This document shows, piece after piece, positions 1-9,381 of a stretch of DNA of 64,000 bases. Source of the stretch: Neorhodopirellula lusitana (GTDB taxonomy: Bacteria > Planctomycetota > Planctomycetia > Pirellulales > Pirellulaceae). Every line of letters begins with the position of its first letter. Positions within the stretch are counted from its first letter, which is position 1. The notes beneath the pieces are model-generated. The model saw only the letters and a list, made by a program, of their open reading frames with translations, did not search any database and was not told the DNA's origin. Location of the stretch: NCBI RefSeq assembly GCF_900182915.1, contig NZ_FXUG01000005.1:248001-312000 (forward strand), written 5' to 3'. The translations under genes and the position numbers were made by a program.

Positions 1-408
1 TGCGACCAAGCCTGGGATCACGAACCCAATCACAGTCATGTTTTGCAGCCACCCCAGAGAAACCTCACCGCTGGGAACGGTCTCGGTCGATCCCGTGGCC
101 ATCGCCGTCGAAACACTCGGCCAAACGAGCTCCAACACGGCACGCAAAGTAGCCGCCACAGCGAAACCAAAAACCATCGTCAGCACGACTCGGCGACGCC
201 CAAACAGGATGGCAAAGCGATCCACTTCATGCACCAACCAAGCCGTCAACAACGCTGCGGCGATGGTGGCCACCACCGTCAACGGCTGATCGAAAGACAA
301 CGCGAGGTACCCGGGAACAATCATCCCGCCAACACTCAACCCGAAAGCTTCCGTGAACAGCAGACTGACGACCAATCCAATTCCGATCGACAACGCTAAC
401 CATTCCAT
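1..408 (-). CDS. pgsC: PgsC/CapC-like poly-gamma-glutamate synthase membrane subunit (partial)
   Basis: The reading frame from an ATG at 408 stays open to the window edge (136 codons), so the C-terminus is missing; the family is about 150 residues. The translation starts MEWLALSIGIGLVVSLL, then FGLSVGGMIVPGYLA, followed by further hydrophobic segments and a charged VHEVDRFAILFGRRR stretch. This is the pattern of PgsC/CapC, the small integral membrane partner of the PgsB ligase in poly-gamma-glutamate synthesis. It starts one base after the pgsB stop, so the two are surely co-transcribed and probably translationally coupled. A PgsA/CapA gene is not visible and may lie beyond the left edge. The polymer made in this organism is not known; an exported gamma-glutamyl peptide is inferred from the family only. 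Confidence 0.8.
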   Translation of the reverse strand, partial: MEWLALSIGIGLVVSLLFTEAFGLSVGGMIVPGYLALSFDQPLTVVATIAAALLTAWLVHEVDRFAILFGRRRVVLTMVFGFAVAATLRAVLELVWPSVSTAMATGSTETVPSGEVSLGWLQNMTVIGFVIPGLVA

Positions 409-409
409 C

Positions 410-1801
410 TCAGACCATCTCCAGGACACGCGTATCTTGAGAAGCGGTTGGTTGCGATTCGCCGTTCGTGCCAGCCTTGCTGACAACCTTCTTTACGGCG
501 AAATCGGTGCAGCTATTCTCGTCCGCGAAGAAATCAGCCAAAGCCATCCCCGGTCCGGCAATGTTGCCAACACCCATGATCATCATATCAGTTGACTCGA
601 CGCTGTTGGCTTCCGATTCCGTAGAACCGTCCGTCAATCCGGCGTTCACTGAATTTGCTGTTCCGGCCCCCACCAGTTGCAACTTCGCTTCTTCCGCCGC
701 GAATGACTCAGTCAACGTCGAAACCACTTCGCGTCCGCTGGCGTTCCCCAAGCACAAGATGTGATCTGGGTTCATGCCACCCTTCAGCAAGCGACGCAGG
801 AACACATCCGTTCCCGAACCAATGATGACGACTCGATCCACGCTACGCCAATCGACGCAAGCGTTGGCCATGGTCACGCTGCGATCGATCCGGTCGACGC
901 GACAGTTCATCACCAGGACGCGACGGGTCACACCCGGGAAGTAATCGTGAGCAGCATCCCAAATGCGGGTGGTCGACTCAGGATCGTTTGCAGCAAAAGC
1001 GTTGACGAAGTGCCAGTTGTCGCCGGTCACCGTTTGTTGGTGAACACGCATCGCACCTGGGTCCGGCTCAGCAGCCCACATGCCCTGCAATGCCACGTCG
1101 CGATCCACTCCCATCTCGGCACAAACGGCCAACGACAGAGCGACGTTTTCGGCGTGTTCCAAGTAAGAGAATTGCGAGAGTTCTTCCGCCGTCACAGTCG
1201 CGGAGTCTGCCGAAGTAATGTTTCGCATTTCCGAGCCACGGTCACGACACGCTTCGTTCATCACACCAAGCGAATCATCACGATCTTCAGCTGTTAAGAA
1301 CTTGCCGCCAACTGGCACGGTTGCCGAAAGTGCACGAGCGACGTCCAAACGAGTTGGCCCCATCACGTCCAAGTGGTCCGCACGGGCGTTGGTGATGACA
1401 CCGTGGGTCGAACGGACCAGCTTCAGTTCGCAAACCGATTGCAATAGCGGTTGTAGTGCCATGCATTCAATGACAAGTGCTTCCGCTTTCTCAGCAACGG
1501 CGGTTTTCACAATCCGCTTTTGCTCGATCACGTTGGCTCGGTCAGGACGAAAAATAGGTAGCTCTCGGCCGTCGGTGAAGATCATCCGTGCCAACGTTCC
1601 TGTCGTCTTGGCACAGGTTTTAATTCCGCCCGCTCTTAATCCAGCAGCGATCAATCGAGTCACCGAGGACTTCCCGCGGGTGCCGTTGACGTGAATCCGG
1701 TAGGGGATCTTTTCGAGCTGGCGGCGATACCACCAAGCTTCAACAAGAGCGGCCAAACCAACTGTAGCGGCAACCGCTACCAATGCATGCAATCCGTTCA
1801 C
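410..1801 (-). CDS. pgsB: PgsB/CapB-like poly-gamma-glutamate synthase (Mur ligase-type ATPase)
   Basis: A protein of 463 residues with an N-terminal membrane anchor (residues 3-22) followed at once by a Mur-ligase P-loop, HVNGTRGKSSVTRLI (about 38-52). Other family features are KTTGTLARMIF, an ECMALQP segment and TNARADHLDVMG. PgsB/CapB is the ATP-dependent amide ligase that, with the membrane protein PgsC, polymerises glutamate through gamma linkages. The length is slightly above the Bacillus protein (about 390). The C-terminal 60 residues, after MGVGNIAGPGMALADFF, are a low-conservation tail. pgsC follows after one base. A lone Mur-type ligase is the alternative, but the membrane anchor plus the PgsC neighbour argue for the PgsBC complex. 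Confidence 0.88.
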   Translation of the reverse strand: MNGLHALVAVAATVGLAALVEAWWYRRQLEKIPYRIHVNGTRGKSSVTRLIAAGLRAGGIKTCAKTTGTLARMIFTDGRELPIFRPDRANVIEQKRIVKTAVAEKAEALVIECMALQPLLQSVCELKLVRSTHGVITNARADHLDVMGPTRLDVARALSATVPVGGKFLTAEDRDDSLGVMNEACRDRGSEMRNITSADSATVTAEELSQFSYLEHAENVALSLAVCAEMGVDRDVALQGMWAAEPDPGAMRVHQQTVTGDNWHFVNAFAANDPESTTRIWDAAHDYFPGVTRRVLVMNCRVDRIDRSVTMANACVDWRSVDRVVIIGSGTDVFLRRLLKGGMNPDHILCLGNASGREVVSTLTESFAAEEAKLQLVGAGTANSVNAGLTDGSTESEANSVESTDMMIMGVGNIAGPGMALADFFADENSCTDFAVKKVVSKAGTNGESQPTASQDTRVLEMV

Positions 1802-2686
1802 AGACGGTTCTCTTTCATACCAGAGGAGACGCGAGCCAACGGTTCAACGCCAACATTTGGCGAAAGGGGGAAACCGATTGACCGATACGACAAAACCGAC
1901 AACCAACAGCAATCCAGCTGATGATCCATAAGGGGTCTGGAGACCGCGACTTCGCTGGAGTTGCTGAATCATCGTTAGGGAACGATCGCAAAGAGATTGG
2001 CGCAGTTTTCCTACGCTTCATGCTTCACGAATTCTCTCGATGACTCGGCCCAACAGTGTGGGGGCGGTCAAATGGCTTTTGAAAAGGCCCGCGAACGAGT
2101 CAGCCAAACTCATGTCGTTCTTGGGTAAGTGCGAGAATTATTCTCTAGCATCGGTTGGAGTAAAGAGCAGTCCGCAATAATTCCCTCCCGAACTGGCAAA
2201 GTCGCCATAAATGCCTTCGAGGGCACCCTAAGGCGCCCCAGATGCCACTGCAACCTCCACCTGACCTTAACGAACAGGTCAACTTTGAGGATTAGGCAGC
2301 TAGCAAATCGAACTTTTCAGAAAACGAACGGTTTCGAGGCCTTATCGTCACCACCGTTCAGTCGATTTCACCTCGTCCAGCTTCGCCCCCCCCTTGGATG
2401 AGCCAACATCCCATCCGCCGATTGGCCCCGTTATGGCGGCAAGCCTAACAGTGACCGTCTGCAACAGCCTGTCATTCACCGCAACAGATTTTGATCGCCG
2501 GGGGGAAATTTGCGCACCCACCCAAGTCTCAGCGTCCACCCAAGCTTCCACTGACACCCACGATCCACAAACCCGGCTATTTGCGGGCACCTGACTATCT
2601 ACTGGTATCCAGCGTTTCGCTGGCTGGGATTCGCTGGCTGGGATTCACTGGCGGGGATTCGCTGGCGGGGATTCACTGGAGGGGAT
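1802..2686. other. Intergenic region, 885 bp, no supported gene
   Basis: This lies between the pgsB start and the stop of the next minus-strand gene. Short open frames exist on both strands but none has a signal peptide, domain or convincing composition. The right end holds the 14-bp tandem repeat listed separately. The stretch 2515-2575 is also mildly repetitive (ACCCAAG/TCCAC words). I see no tRNA or terminator here. Confidence 0.5.
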
Positions 2687-2700
2687 TCACTGGCTGGGGA
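2617..2700. repeat. Six-copy 14-bp tandem repeat overlapping a gene end
   Basis: Six contiguous 14-bp units begin at 2617, 2631, 2645, 2659, 2673 and 2687, with the form TCRCTGGCKGGGAT. Units 1 and 2 are identical and the others differ by one to three bases. The period is not a multiple of three, so this is not a coding repeat. The stop codon of the minus-strand gene (2687-2689) is the first three bases of unit 6. Confidence 0.9.
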
Positions 2701-4072
2701 GTGAGACGTCCCATTCTGCCTTTGCCATTCGAATCGCTCGATCTCGCTCGTACTGGCTAGCGAACCCCAAGCTCGCCGGACGCACTCCCCAAACCGGATC
2801 GGCTTGCAAAAGCTCCATCCCCTGCTGGCGGGCATCCACGCCACCGGAATCACATGACACCCACACCGCGGCGTCCTGGACCCGTGATCGGATTGGCCAC
2901 GATGACGGCCATGGCTGCCCCGGCCTCACTTTGCCCGGCGGTTTTGCATTGGCCGCTCCACCCGGTCTCGGTCCAACCGCTTTCCTCGCTCGACCGATCA
3001 CGCCCATCAGTTCATCCGATTGAGTCGCCACGATCCGCTGGTCGCCCATCGCGTCAAGAAACAACAACCGCCGACTCGCCGCCTGATCGAACTCGCTGGA
3101 AAGACAACCTCGCTTATCGAGCTGATGGATCGTAAGCAACGACGCCACCCGATCTTGTGGCAAGCACTCCGACGACAGGGTTCGCATGGCAATCGAATTG
3201 GCAACGTGGTCACGTCGATACATCAACGCTAAATACAGACGCTGCTTGATCGACCATCCAAAAGGATTTCTTGATAGCGTCGTATCAACCAAACGTGCCA
3301 ACACACGTGTTCTTGCCCGAGGTTTGTCCAGGATGTTATCCACACTTTGGAAATGATCCAGGTGCGAAAAAACGATCTTCGACTCAACTTGATGCAGATG
3401 TGGGTGCTGGGAAGCCACGCAACCAAGATGCGTGATCAGCGTTTGTGGTGGGCCTTCGTCATTCCAAGGAACGCGACTGCCGGCGTGGTCCTTCGCGATG
3501 GAAGACCAATCCAGTTCAGGCCCAGCCTGCTCGGCGAGTTGAGTGAACACTTCCAGGGTTTCGGCACCACGGCCCGCACGCAGTGAAAACGTTTCCCACG
3601 CTTCCTCGACAACCGGCCGAACTCGCCACATGGCTTCGTCATCCGAAAAGTGAGAAGAATCCAACCGATCAAGTTCTTCTCGGTAAACCGCATGAGCAAT
3701 CTCGTCAACGATCCGCTCGATTTGAAACTGTGTTTCCAAGTCGGCTAGCAAGGTGGCACGCAACAACTCTTGAACAATCTTGCCACGCTCACGCGATTCC
3801 GCCTGAGTGGCCAATCGCACTAAATTCTCAAAGGCGTGATCGCGAGAATGGTAATGGGCGTCGTCAATTCGACCGATCCAATACTCCAGTTGGCTCTCGC
3901 TGGAACCGTCAGTCACACCATCCGCATGGACCACTACGTTTGCATTCATGGCACCGCCCCAAACAAACGCTGCCACCAAGTATGAAAGTAAACGCCAAGC
4001 CGAAATCAAACCGATGAGATCGCTTTGATCACGGTTGGCAGCCTGTTCGTTTCGCGGGTGATTTCGTTTCAA
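2687..4072 (-). CDS. Secreted or membrane-anchored protein of unknown function
   Basis: A protein of 461 residues that I do not recognise. The first codon would be TTG at 4072. A hydrophobic segment near residues 21-42 (LIGLISAWRLLSYLVAAFVWGG) looks like a signal peptide or anchor, and is followed by NVVVHADG. The mature part is largely charged and probably helical (LATQAESRERGKIVQELLRATLLADLETQFQIERIVDEIA), with no catalytic motif I can name. Its C-terminal residues (LPSQ) are encoded inside the last copy of the 14-bp tandem repeat, so the end of the protein may have been set by repeat expansion. It stands alone between unrelated genes. Confidence 0.6.
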   Translation of the reverse strand: MKRNHPRNEQAANRDQSDLIGLISAWRLLSYLVAAFVWGGAMNANVVVHADGVTDGSSESQLEYWIGRIDDAHYHSRDHAFENLVRLATQAESRERGKIVQELLRATLLADLETQFQIERIVDEIAHAVYREELDRLDSSHFSDDEAMWRVRPVVEEAWETFSLRAGRGAETLEVFTQLAEQAGPELDWSSIAKDHAGSRVPWNDEGPPQTLITHLGCVASQHPHLHQVESKIVFSHLDHFQSVDNILDKPRARTRVLARLVDTTLSRNPFGWSIKQRLYLALMYRRDHVANSIAMRTLSSECLPQDRVASLLTIHQLDKRGCLSSEFDQAASRRLLFLDAMGDQRIVATQSDELMGVIGRARKAVGPRPGGAANAKPPGKVRPGQPWPSSWPIRSRVQDAAVWVSCDSGGVDARQQGMELLQADPVWGVRPASLGFASQYERDRAIRMAKAEWDVSLPSQ

Positions 4073-4365
4073 TCCAGGTCCTCTCGCGGTGGCTTGTTCT
4101 CAACTCTAGTTCGTGTCCAGTGCAAAGGCCAATCATTCCGCCCGGTTCGATGACGTCGCTGCATCAACATGCTGAAGCCACCCTCACAACCGGCTAGGGA
4201 AGGATTCACGCACCCAACCGCCAACGAGGTGGGCTGACCAGGATGCCCATACAACCGAGGATGACGATGCAATGAACGGGCAATCCGGTTAAACTCCCCC
4301 CAATCGCTTTATTCGATGCATCCCGCAAACTGACGTTTCGCCTGCATCTCCCTCGACTCTTCATT

Positions 4366-5784
4366 GTGCCCCGTTTGATGCTGATCTATTGCTTCGAAGA
4401 TGACCGTGTCGCCAAACTGGCTCCGATCACCCACGCTCGTCCGGCATACGCCATCACCTGTGCCGGCTACCGCCTGATCGATTGGCTGCAAGAACTACAA
4501 AGTCAAAACGGCAGCGCCAAACTAGTCGGCGAGGTGCGGCCTCACTTACGATCAATCCAAGACACCGACTTTAAAATCGACGAAGTGCCCCAGCAGCTCG
4601 CCGATTTCGACGCAAAAGCATCGCCCCAAGAACCAGGCGACATCTTGTTGGTCAATGCAAGATTGGCCCCCACGCTGGCTAACTTCAAACGCCTTCAAGA
4701 ACTCGCCAAATCAAAACGCTTCGCCGTGGCAACCGAAGTGGGCGATGACCAAGATACCGAACCGGATGATGAAGCCAACGATTCAGGCCATCCCAGTGTC
4801 TTGGCCGCTTGGTTGCCCGCAGCGGAAGTCAACGCGGCGATCGAAAAAGAACGCCGTAAGCCAGTCGAGACGCCGAAGCCCAAGTCAAAGTCGACTGCTG
4901 TTGAGACCAACCACATCGTCCGAGTTTGTGACTTCTTATGTCGCCACGCGATGACGGCCGAGCGGATGTCGTCGACCGGCAAATGGCAAGTCTTCGGATG
5001 GCCTCACGATGTCGTTGCAACTCACATGGTCAGCATGAATGACTCCATGAATCACCGCATCGCGAAGGGCAATTACGAACAACTTCAAGACGGTGTGTTC
5101 GTCGGAAAGAACGTGACGGTTGGCGAGTACGCATCAATCCACACGTCCGGTGGTGCCATCGTCTTGGAAGACGATGTGAAGGTCGGTCCGTTCTGTTTCC
5201 TGGAAGGACCATTCCATGCCGGACACAAAACCAGAGTGATCGAGCACTCATCCATCAAGGATGGCGTCTCCGTCGGCCACACCACCAAGATCGGTGGCGA
5301 GGTCGAAGCGTCCATCATCGAGCCCTATACCAACAAGCAACACCACGGGTTTCTAGGGCACAGCTATCTGGGAAGCTGGATCAACCTTGGGGCAGGCACC
5401 TGCAACAGCGACCTCAAAAACACCTACGGCAAAATCAACATCGAGTATAGCGACCAAAAGATCGCCACCGGCATGCAATTCCTGGGCTGCGTGATGGGTG
5501 ACTACACCAAGTCAGCCATCAACACAGGCATTTTCACTGGAAAAGTGATCGGGGTTTGCAGCATGATGTATGGATTCGTAACCGGGAACGTGCCCAGCTA
5601 TGTCAACTATGCGAGACTGTTTGGTCAGACATCTTTGTTGCCACCGGAAGTGATGGTCAACACGCAAGCCAGAATGTTTGCCCGTCGAAATGTGGAACAA
5701 CGTCAGGCCGACATCGACTTAATTCATGCGATGTATCACCTAACCGAAGACGAACGTGAGCAATCAGACCAACTCGGCTTGTAG
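4366..5784 (+). CDS. GlmU-like sugar nucleotidyltransferase/acetyltransferase with left-handed beta-helix
   Basis: A protein of 472 residues (GTG at 4366; an ATG at 4378 is an alternative). The C-terminal half has hexapeptide-repeat signatures of a left-handed parallel beta-helix: VFVGKNVTVGEYASI, AIVLEDDVKVGPFCFLEG, SSIKDGVSVGHTTKIGGEV, GSWINLGAGTCNSDLKNTYG. The last matches the acceptor/acetyl-CoA region of GlmU. The N-terminal half starts LIYCFEDDRVAKLAPITHARPAYAITCAG and lacks the classic LxxGxGTRM loop, as in the alternative bacterial GlmU family described from Bacteroidetes and planctomycetes. The likely role is UDP-GlcNAc or related precursor synthesis in the cytoplasm. A linker of about residues 125-185 is acidic and variable. 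It has no operon partner. Confidence 0.75.
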   Translation: MPRLMLIYCFEDDRVAKLAPITHARPAYAITCAGYRLIDWLQELQSQNGSAKLVGEVRPHLRSIQDTDFKIDEVPQQLADFDAKASPQEPGDILLVNARLAPTLANFKRLQELAKSKRFAVATEVGDDQDTEPDDEANDSGHPSVLAAWLPAAEVNAAIEKERRKPVETPKPKSKSTAVETNHIVRVCDFLCRHAMTAERMSSTGKWQVFGWPHDVVATHMVSMNDSMNHRIAKGNYEQLQDGVFVGKNVTVGEYASIHTSGGAIVLEDDVKVGPFCFLEGPFHAGHKTRVIEHSSIKDGVSVGHTTKIGGEVEASIIEPYTNKQHHGFLGHSYLGSWINLGAGTCNSDLKNTYGKINIEYSDQKIATGMQFLGCVMGDYTKSAINTGIFTGKVIGVCSMMYGFVTGNVPSYVNYARLFGQTSLLPPEVMVNTQARMFARRNVEQRQADIDLIHAMYHLTEDEREQSDQLGL

Positions 5785-5887
5785 CCCACAAACGTGAGAC
5801 GTCGCACCCGGTTCTTGACGAAGCCAACCTGGCCGTCAATGCCGAACTGGACGCGAGCGATCACTCTTCAAGAGCCTACGAACCGAC

Positions 5888-7990
5888 CTAGCGGTCTTTG
5901 GAATACCAACCCGATTCTTGGGTTTGTTGCCGCACTTGGTCCTTCCAAGCGTTCGCCTTGGTTTGCTCCCTGACAGGTGCTGCTGAAGACTGCACATCAC
6001 GTGACGAACCGCGGTAGCTCGTTTCCTGCATCGATGCTTCACGCACTGGAACACTCAACCGCTGTCCCGTTGTGGGTGACCATCGGCTCGGCTGATCATA
6101 GCTTTGACGTTGAAACGTTGACTCGGGGGATGGCAACGCAGGTAGCAAATCCGGAGCCTGGATCGACTTACGACTCACGTCGTTCCGATAGCTCGGCGGT
6201 GTCACAGAACCGGTCGTTTCACGTAAAGCAGTTTGCGTCGTGGAGTCGAAAGGGTTGCGATAGTTATCGGGTGCAGGAATGGGTCGCACCCGATGCCAAG
6301 CCGGTTGCCCATTGGAGCGATCCGCATCGCGATTCGGCTGCACACCCGTGGTCAATTCTCGCAAGTCACGCTGATCGCGTTCGATCTCATAGCGACTTCG
6401 TTGCAGTGAATCTTCTGACGTCTCACGATCGTCAGTGGAAGGCCAGCTTGGTGTAGACGACCGCCCGTTGGATGGTGGATCCAACTGATAATGCGACCGT
6501 ACCGGTGGACGTTCCGTTTGGTCACGGTTCGAATCATCGCTAGCTGACCCATTGGAATCCGCGTCACGACCATTCACGTCGTTGCTACGAGTGTCGTAGC
6601 GTTCAGCGTCATAGCGATCCGAATCGTCTCGGTCAGAATCATATCGGTCTTGCGAGTCAGGGTAGCGAGCACTTTTTCTTTGCTGCTCTTCCATCGCCGC
6701 CCGGCCCGCTTCGTAACCCTTGCGGTAGACCTCATTGGGGTCAACATCGGGTGATGCTGGTCGAGCGGAACGCAATTCCGGTGCTTCCAATGGAACACGG
6801 TCTGACGGCGAGGCAACGCGGTTGGAATCACCCGTCAATGGACTTAGGTTCGAAACTGGCCCAGAAAAAGTCGAATCTGAATAAGTCGAATCCGAGTACA
6901 CCGATCCCGAGTAAGCCGAATCTGGGTACCCCGATTCATACGCACTGGACGACTGAAAATTCGATTGTGGGAAGGGTACCGTTAGATCAGGACGGCCCGA
7001 TACCGTCGGCGCGGATCCAGAAAAGGACTGCGACGGCAATGTCGGCGGCGAAAGAGGTTGATAGTCGCTACCACCGACACCTCCACCGTAGGTCACGCCA
7101 CCGCCCGCACCATACGAATCGATGGTCGATGGCATCGTCGTGCTGGGATAGCTGGTACTGGGAATCGGGGTGGCACCATAGAGATCATTGCCGCATCCCG
7201 TTGCACCACAGGGAGCGACGCCCGACGTGGGAGCCCCGCCGGTCATCGGGTCGAAAGTCGCATAAGGCGTCCGTTGAATTTGCTGCACGCTGGAAGCACA
7301 GGGTTGTTGAACCGTCACCGTCGTCCCCGTGACAGGGTCGACCGAAGTCGCGGGACGGTAATAGGTAATCGGTGCGTTGTAATAAGAGGTTCGGTACCCG
7401 GTACCTAACAACGAATCAAAGAACCGAGCCAAACCCGAGCGAACGGGAGTCCGATAACCCGACACAACCGGAGCGGTTGCGGGACGCATCGCGGTGACCG
7501 CCGGAGCAGCGGCCGCATAGTTATTGGGATAGACGTTTCCTGTCCCATAGAAAGGATTGCTTGTCGTTGCGGCCCCACGGTACCCGCTCGTGACGGGCAT
7601 CCCCGTGTAGACAGAGGGATTGTTAAGCGGAACTGCGCCATAAGCCGGACGCTGCACCGAGTAGGCTGGTGGGGTGGAATAAACACTGGTCCCCGCCAAC
7701 GGCAAGGTCGAACTGGTCGACGTCCCCGTCAACAGCGGTGTGTATCCGGCTGTGTAAGGCGTGTAACTAGCGGTGTAAGGTGTGTACCCAGCCGAGTAGC
7801 CACCATAGCCGGCGGCATACGGAGTCCCCGTCGTGATCGGCACCGGAGGAGTCGCGGCGTAGGCAGGCTGGCGGCCGTACATCCAGTCAGTCAGACAACA
7901 CGCCGAAGCGGAGGATGCACCTACCGAGGAACTCACCACGGCAGCAGCAAGCACGGCTAACAGATTTCGTCGTCTCGAGTGGGCAGGCAT
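5888..7990 (-). CDS. Secreted Tyr/Ser/Pro-rich low-complexity protein
   Basis: I place the start at the ATG at 7990 (MPAHSRRRNLLAVLAAAVVSSS), which gives a clean Arg-rich n-region, hydrophobic core and ASA cleavage region, so 700 residues; the frame is open for another 39 codons upstream. After ACCLTDWMYGRQP the protein is dominated by G, Y, S, T and P. It has a YTPYTAGYTP-type repeat near residues 40-65 and a later pentapeptide stretch (SGYPD SAYSG SVYSD STYSD) encoded by 15-bp DNA repeats at 6880-6950. The C-terminal third is charged (YRKGYEAGRAAMEEQQRK, then an Asp/Arg-rich stretch). No enzyme domain is visible. A cell-surface or wall-associated structural role is inferred from composition only. 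Confidence 0.65.
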   Translation of the reverse strand: MPAHSRRRNLLAVLAAAVVSSSVGASSASACCLTDWMYGRQPAYAATPPVPITTGTPYAAGYGGYSAGYTPYTASYTPYTAGYTPLLTGTSTSSTLPLAGTSVYSTPPAYSVQRPAYGAVPLNNPSVYTGMPVTSGYRGAATTSNPFYGTGNVYPNNYAAAAPAVTAMRPATAPVVSGYRTPVRSGLARFFDSLLGTGYRTSYYNAPITYYRPATSVDPVTGTTVTVQQPCASSVQQIQRTPYATFDPMTGGAPTSGVAPCGATGCGNDLYGATPIPSTSYPSTTMPSTIDSYGAGGGVTYGGGVGGSDYQPLSPPTLPSQSFSGSAPTVSGRPDLTVPFPQSNFQSSSAYESGYPDSAYSGSVYSDSTYSDSTFSGPVSNLSPLTGDSNRVASPSDRVPLEAPELRSARPASPDVDPNEVYRKGYEAGRAAMEEQQRKSARYPDSQDRYDSDRDDSDRYDAERYDTRSNDVNGRDADSNGSASDDSNRDQTERPPVRSHYQLDPPSNGRSSTPSWPSTDDRETSEDSLQRSRYEIERDQRDLRELTTGVQPNRDADRSNGQPAWHRVRPIPAPDNYRNPFDSTTQTALRETTGSVTPPSYRNDVSRKSIQAPDLLPALPSPESTFQRQSYDQPSRWSPTTGQRLSVPVREASMQETSYRGSSRDVQSSAAPVREQTKANAWKDQVRQQTQESGWYSKDR

Positions 7991-8367
7991 CAACCATTCC
8001 AAAACAGTGGGCGTCACTAAGCGTAAACGGCAAGCCAAACAACGACATGAGGATCGACCCCACGTCAGCGCAACACGGCTTCCGGTGCAAGTGAACGTCT
8101 CGACCAACGAATGGTCAATGTTTCTTGAGGCAAATATTTTTTCTTGTGAACCTTTGCGGTCAACGTCGTGCCGATTGAAACGATTAGGGGAACTAAGGCG
8201 ACACTTGGCTTAGACACTTCGGCTTGCCCATTTTTAAACTCCCTTGTTATGTCATCCAAAAACAAACGGTGACACGATTTGCGACTTAGGTTTAGACAAC
8301 GAGGTGCTGCGTCGTGCCGATGCTTCGCTCCACACCTCGCTTTTCGCTCAACCAATTGACTGTTCTC
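7991..8367. other. Divergent intergenic region, 377 bp
   Basis: This lies between two genes transcribed away from each other, so both promoters should be here. An A/T-rich tract at 8118-8152 is the most promoter-like part, but I find no convincing -35/-10 pair. Confidence 0.4.
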
Positions 8368-9381
8368 ATGAATCAAGCCAATCCACCAAACATTCGGGTC
8401 TTACTGATCGAAGACGCCGATACAGATGCCTTGTTGATTGAGCGCCTGATTCGGAAACCGGATTGCGGAATCTTCACGGTCGACCGAGTCGACTGCCTAT
8501 CCGCAGCAACGGAATTGATGCTGACCGAGTCCTTTGACGTCGCCTTACTCGACCTGAACCTTCCCGACGGGGAAGGCATCGACTCGCTCCATTGCCTGCG
8601 TGCTGTCGATTCCCGCTTGCCAATCGTGATCCTGACCGGACACCAAGACGAAGATCTCGGGCTACTGGCTGTCGAAACCGGCGCTCAAGACTTTATTTGC
8701 AAGAGCTCCATCAGCGGCACGATCCTCTATCGCGTCTTGCGTTACGCCGTTGCACGCCACCGTAAAATGCTCGGTTTCGCTGCGGAAGCCCAAACGGACT
8801 TCTTGACGGGCTTGCCCAACCGTCGTCAATTCGACAAGTGCTTTAGCGACATGGTCGCGACCAACAAAACAATGTATTTCGGAATGATCGATGTCGATCA
8901 TTTCAAACAACTCAACGATAGCTACGGCCACGCCTACGGCGACTATGTTCTGCGCCAATTGGCAAAGATCATGCAAAGCGAACTGCAATCGTTCGCCCAC
9001 ATCGCCAGACTTGGTGGCGAAGAATTCGCGGTCTTGATGCCCGGCATGAATCGCACCACCGCATTCGAAGCGATGGACAAGTTGCGGCAACGAATCGAAA
9101 ATGCTGACTGGCAATTCGAGCAACGCGACGTCATGGTCACGATCAGTGTCGGCCTCGCGCTAGTCGACTCAACTCGCCCCTGGACCTTCGCCGCCTCCTC
9201 AGCCGACGAAGCCCTCTACCAAGCAAAGCACAGCGGTCGAAATCAAGTATGCCACTCGGACTCGTCAGAGGACGTACCGCCAACTCCGCTCTACAAAGCG
9301 AACGCGTTGACCGACCCAGGCTATGCTGGCTTAGGAGTCACGAACTGCCAGACCAATACAAACAATCCGGTGATTCCGTAG
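8368..9381 (+). CDS. Response regulator with GGDEF diguanylate cyclase domain
   Basis: A protein of 337 residues from ATG 8368 (a GTG at 8314 would add 18 residues that do not resemble a receiver). The receiver domain (about 9-125) has IEDADTD, the phospho-acceptor Asp62 in LLDLNLPDG, and the Thr/Lys positions ILTGH and ICKSS. The GGDEF domain (about 140-295) has DFLTGLPNRRQF, DVDHFKQLNDSYGHAYGD and the active-site motif GGEEF (216-220), so c-di-GMP synthesis is expected. No RxxD inhibitory site is present just upstream of GGEEF. Gene order REC-GGDEF is that of WspR/PleD-type output regulators. The cognate kinase is not in the window. The 3' end overlaps the convergent permease gene by 61 bp. 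Confidence 0.93.
   Translation: MNQANPPNIRVLLIEDADTDALLIERLIRKPDCGIFTVDRVDCLSAATELMLTESFDVALLDLNLPDGEGIDSLHCLRAVDSRLPIVILTGHQDEDLGLLAVETGAQDFICKSSISGTILYRVLRYAVARHRKMLGFAAEAQTDFLTGLPNRRQFDKCFSDMVATNKTMYFGMIDVDHFKQLNDSYGHAYGDYVLRQLAKIMQSELQSFAHIARLGGEEFAVLMPGMNRTTAFEAMDKLRQRIENADWQFEQRDVMVTISVGLALVDSTRPWTFAASSADEALYQAKHSGRNQVCHSDSSEDVPPTPLYKANALTDPGYAGLGVTNCQTNTNNPVIP

Noticed and set aside
2617-2700. CRISPR-like array (also considered for 51721-51834)
   Set aside because: Units are 14 or 19 bp and contiguous, without unique spacers of 25-40 bp, and no cas gene is nearby.
4069-4272. A 67-codon minus-strand open frame that overlaps the next gene's start
   Set aside because: Basic, Cys/His/Arg composition without motif. 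The apparent 4-bp overlap involves a TTG start and is weak support.
6751-7332. A 193-codon plus-strand open frame
   Set aside because: Antisense to the Tyr/Ser-rich secreted protein, with repeat-derived His/Arg/Ser composition and no family resemblance.
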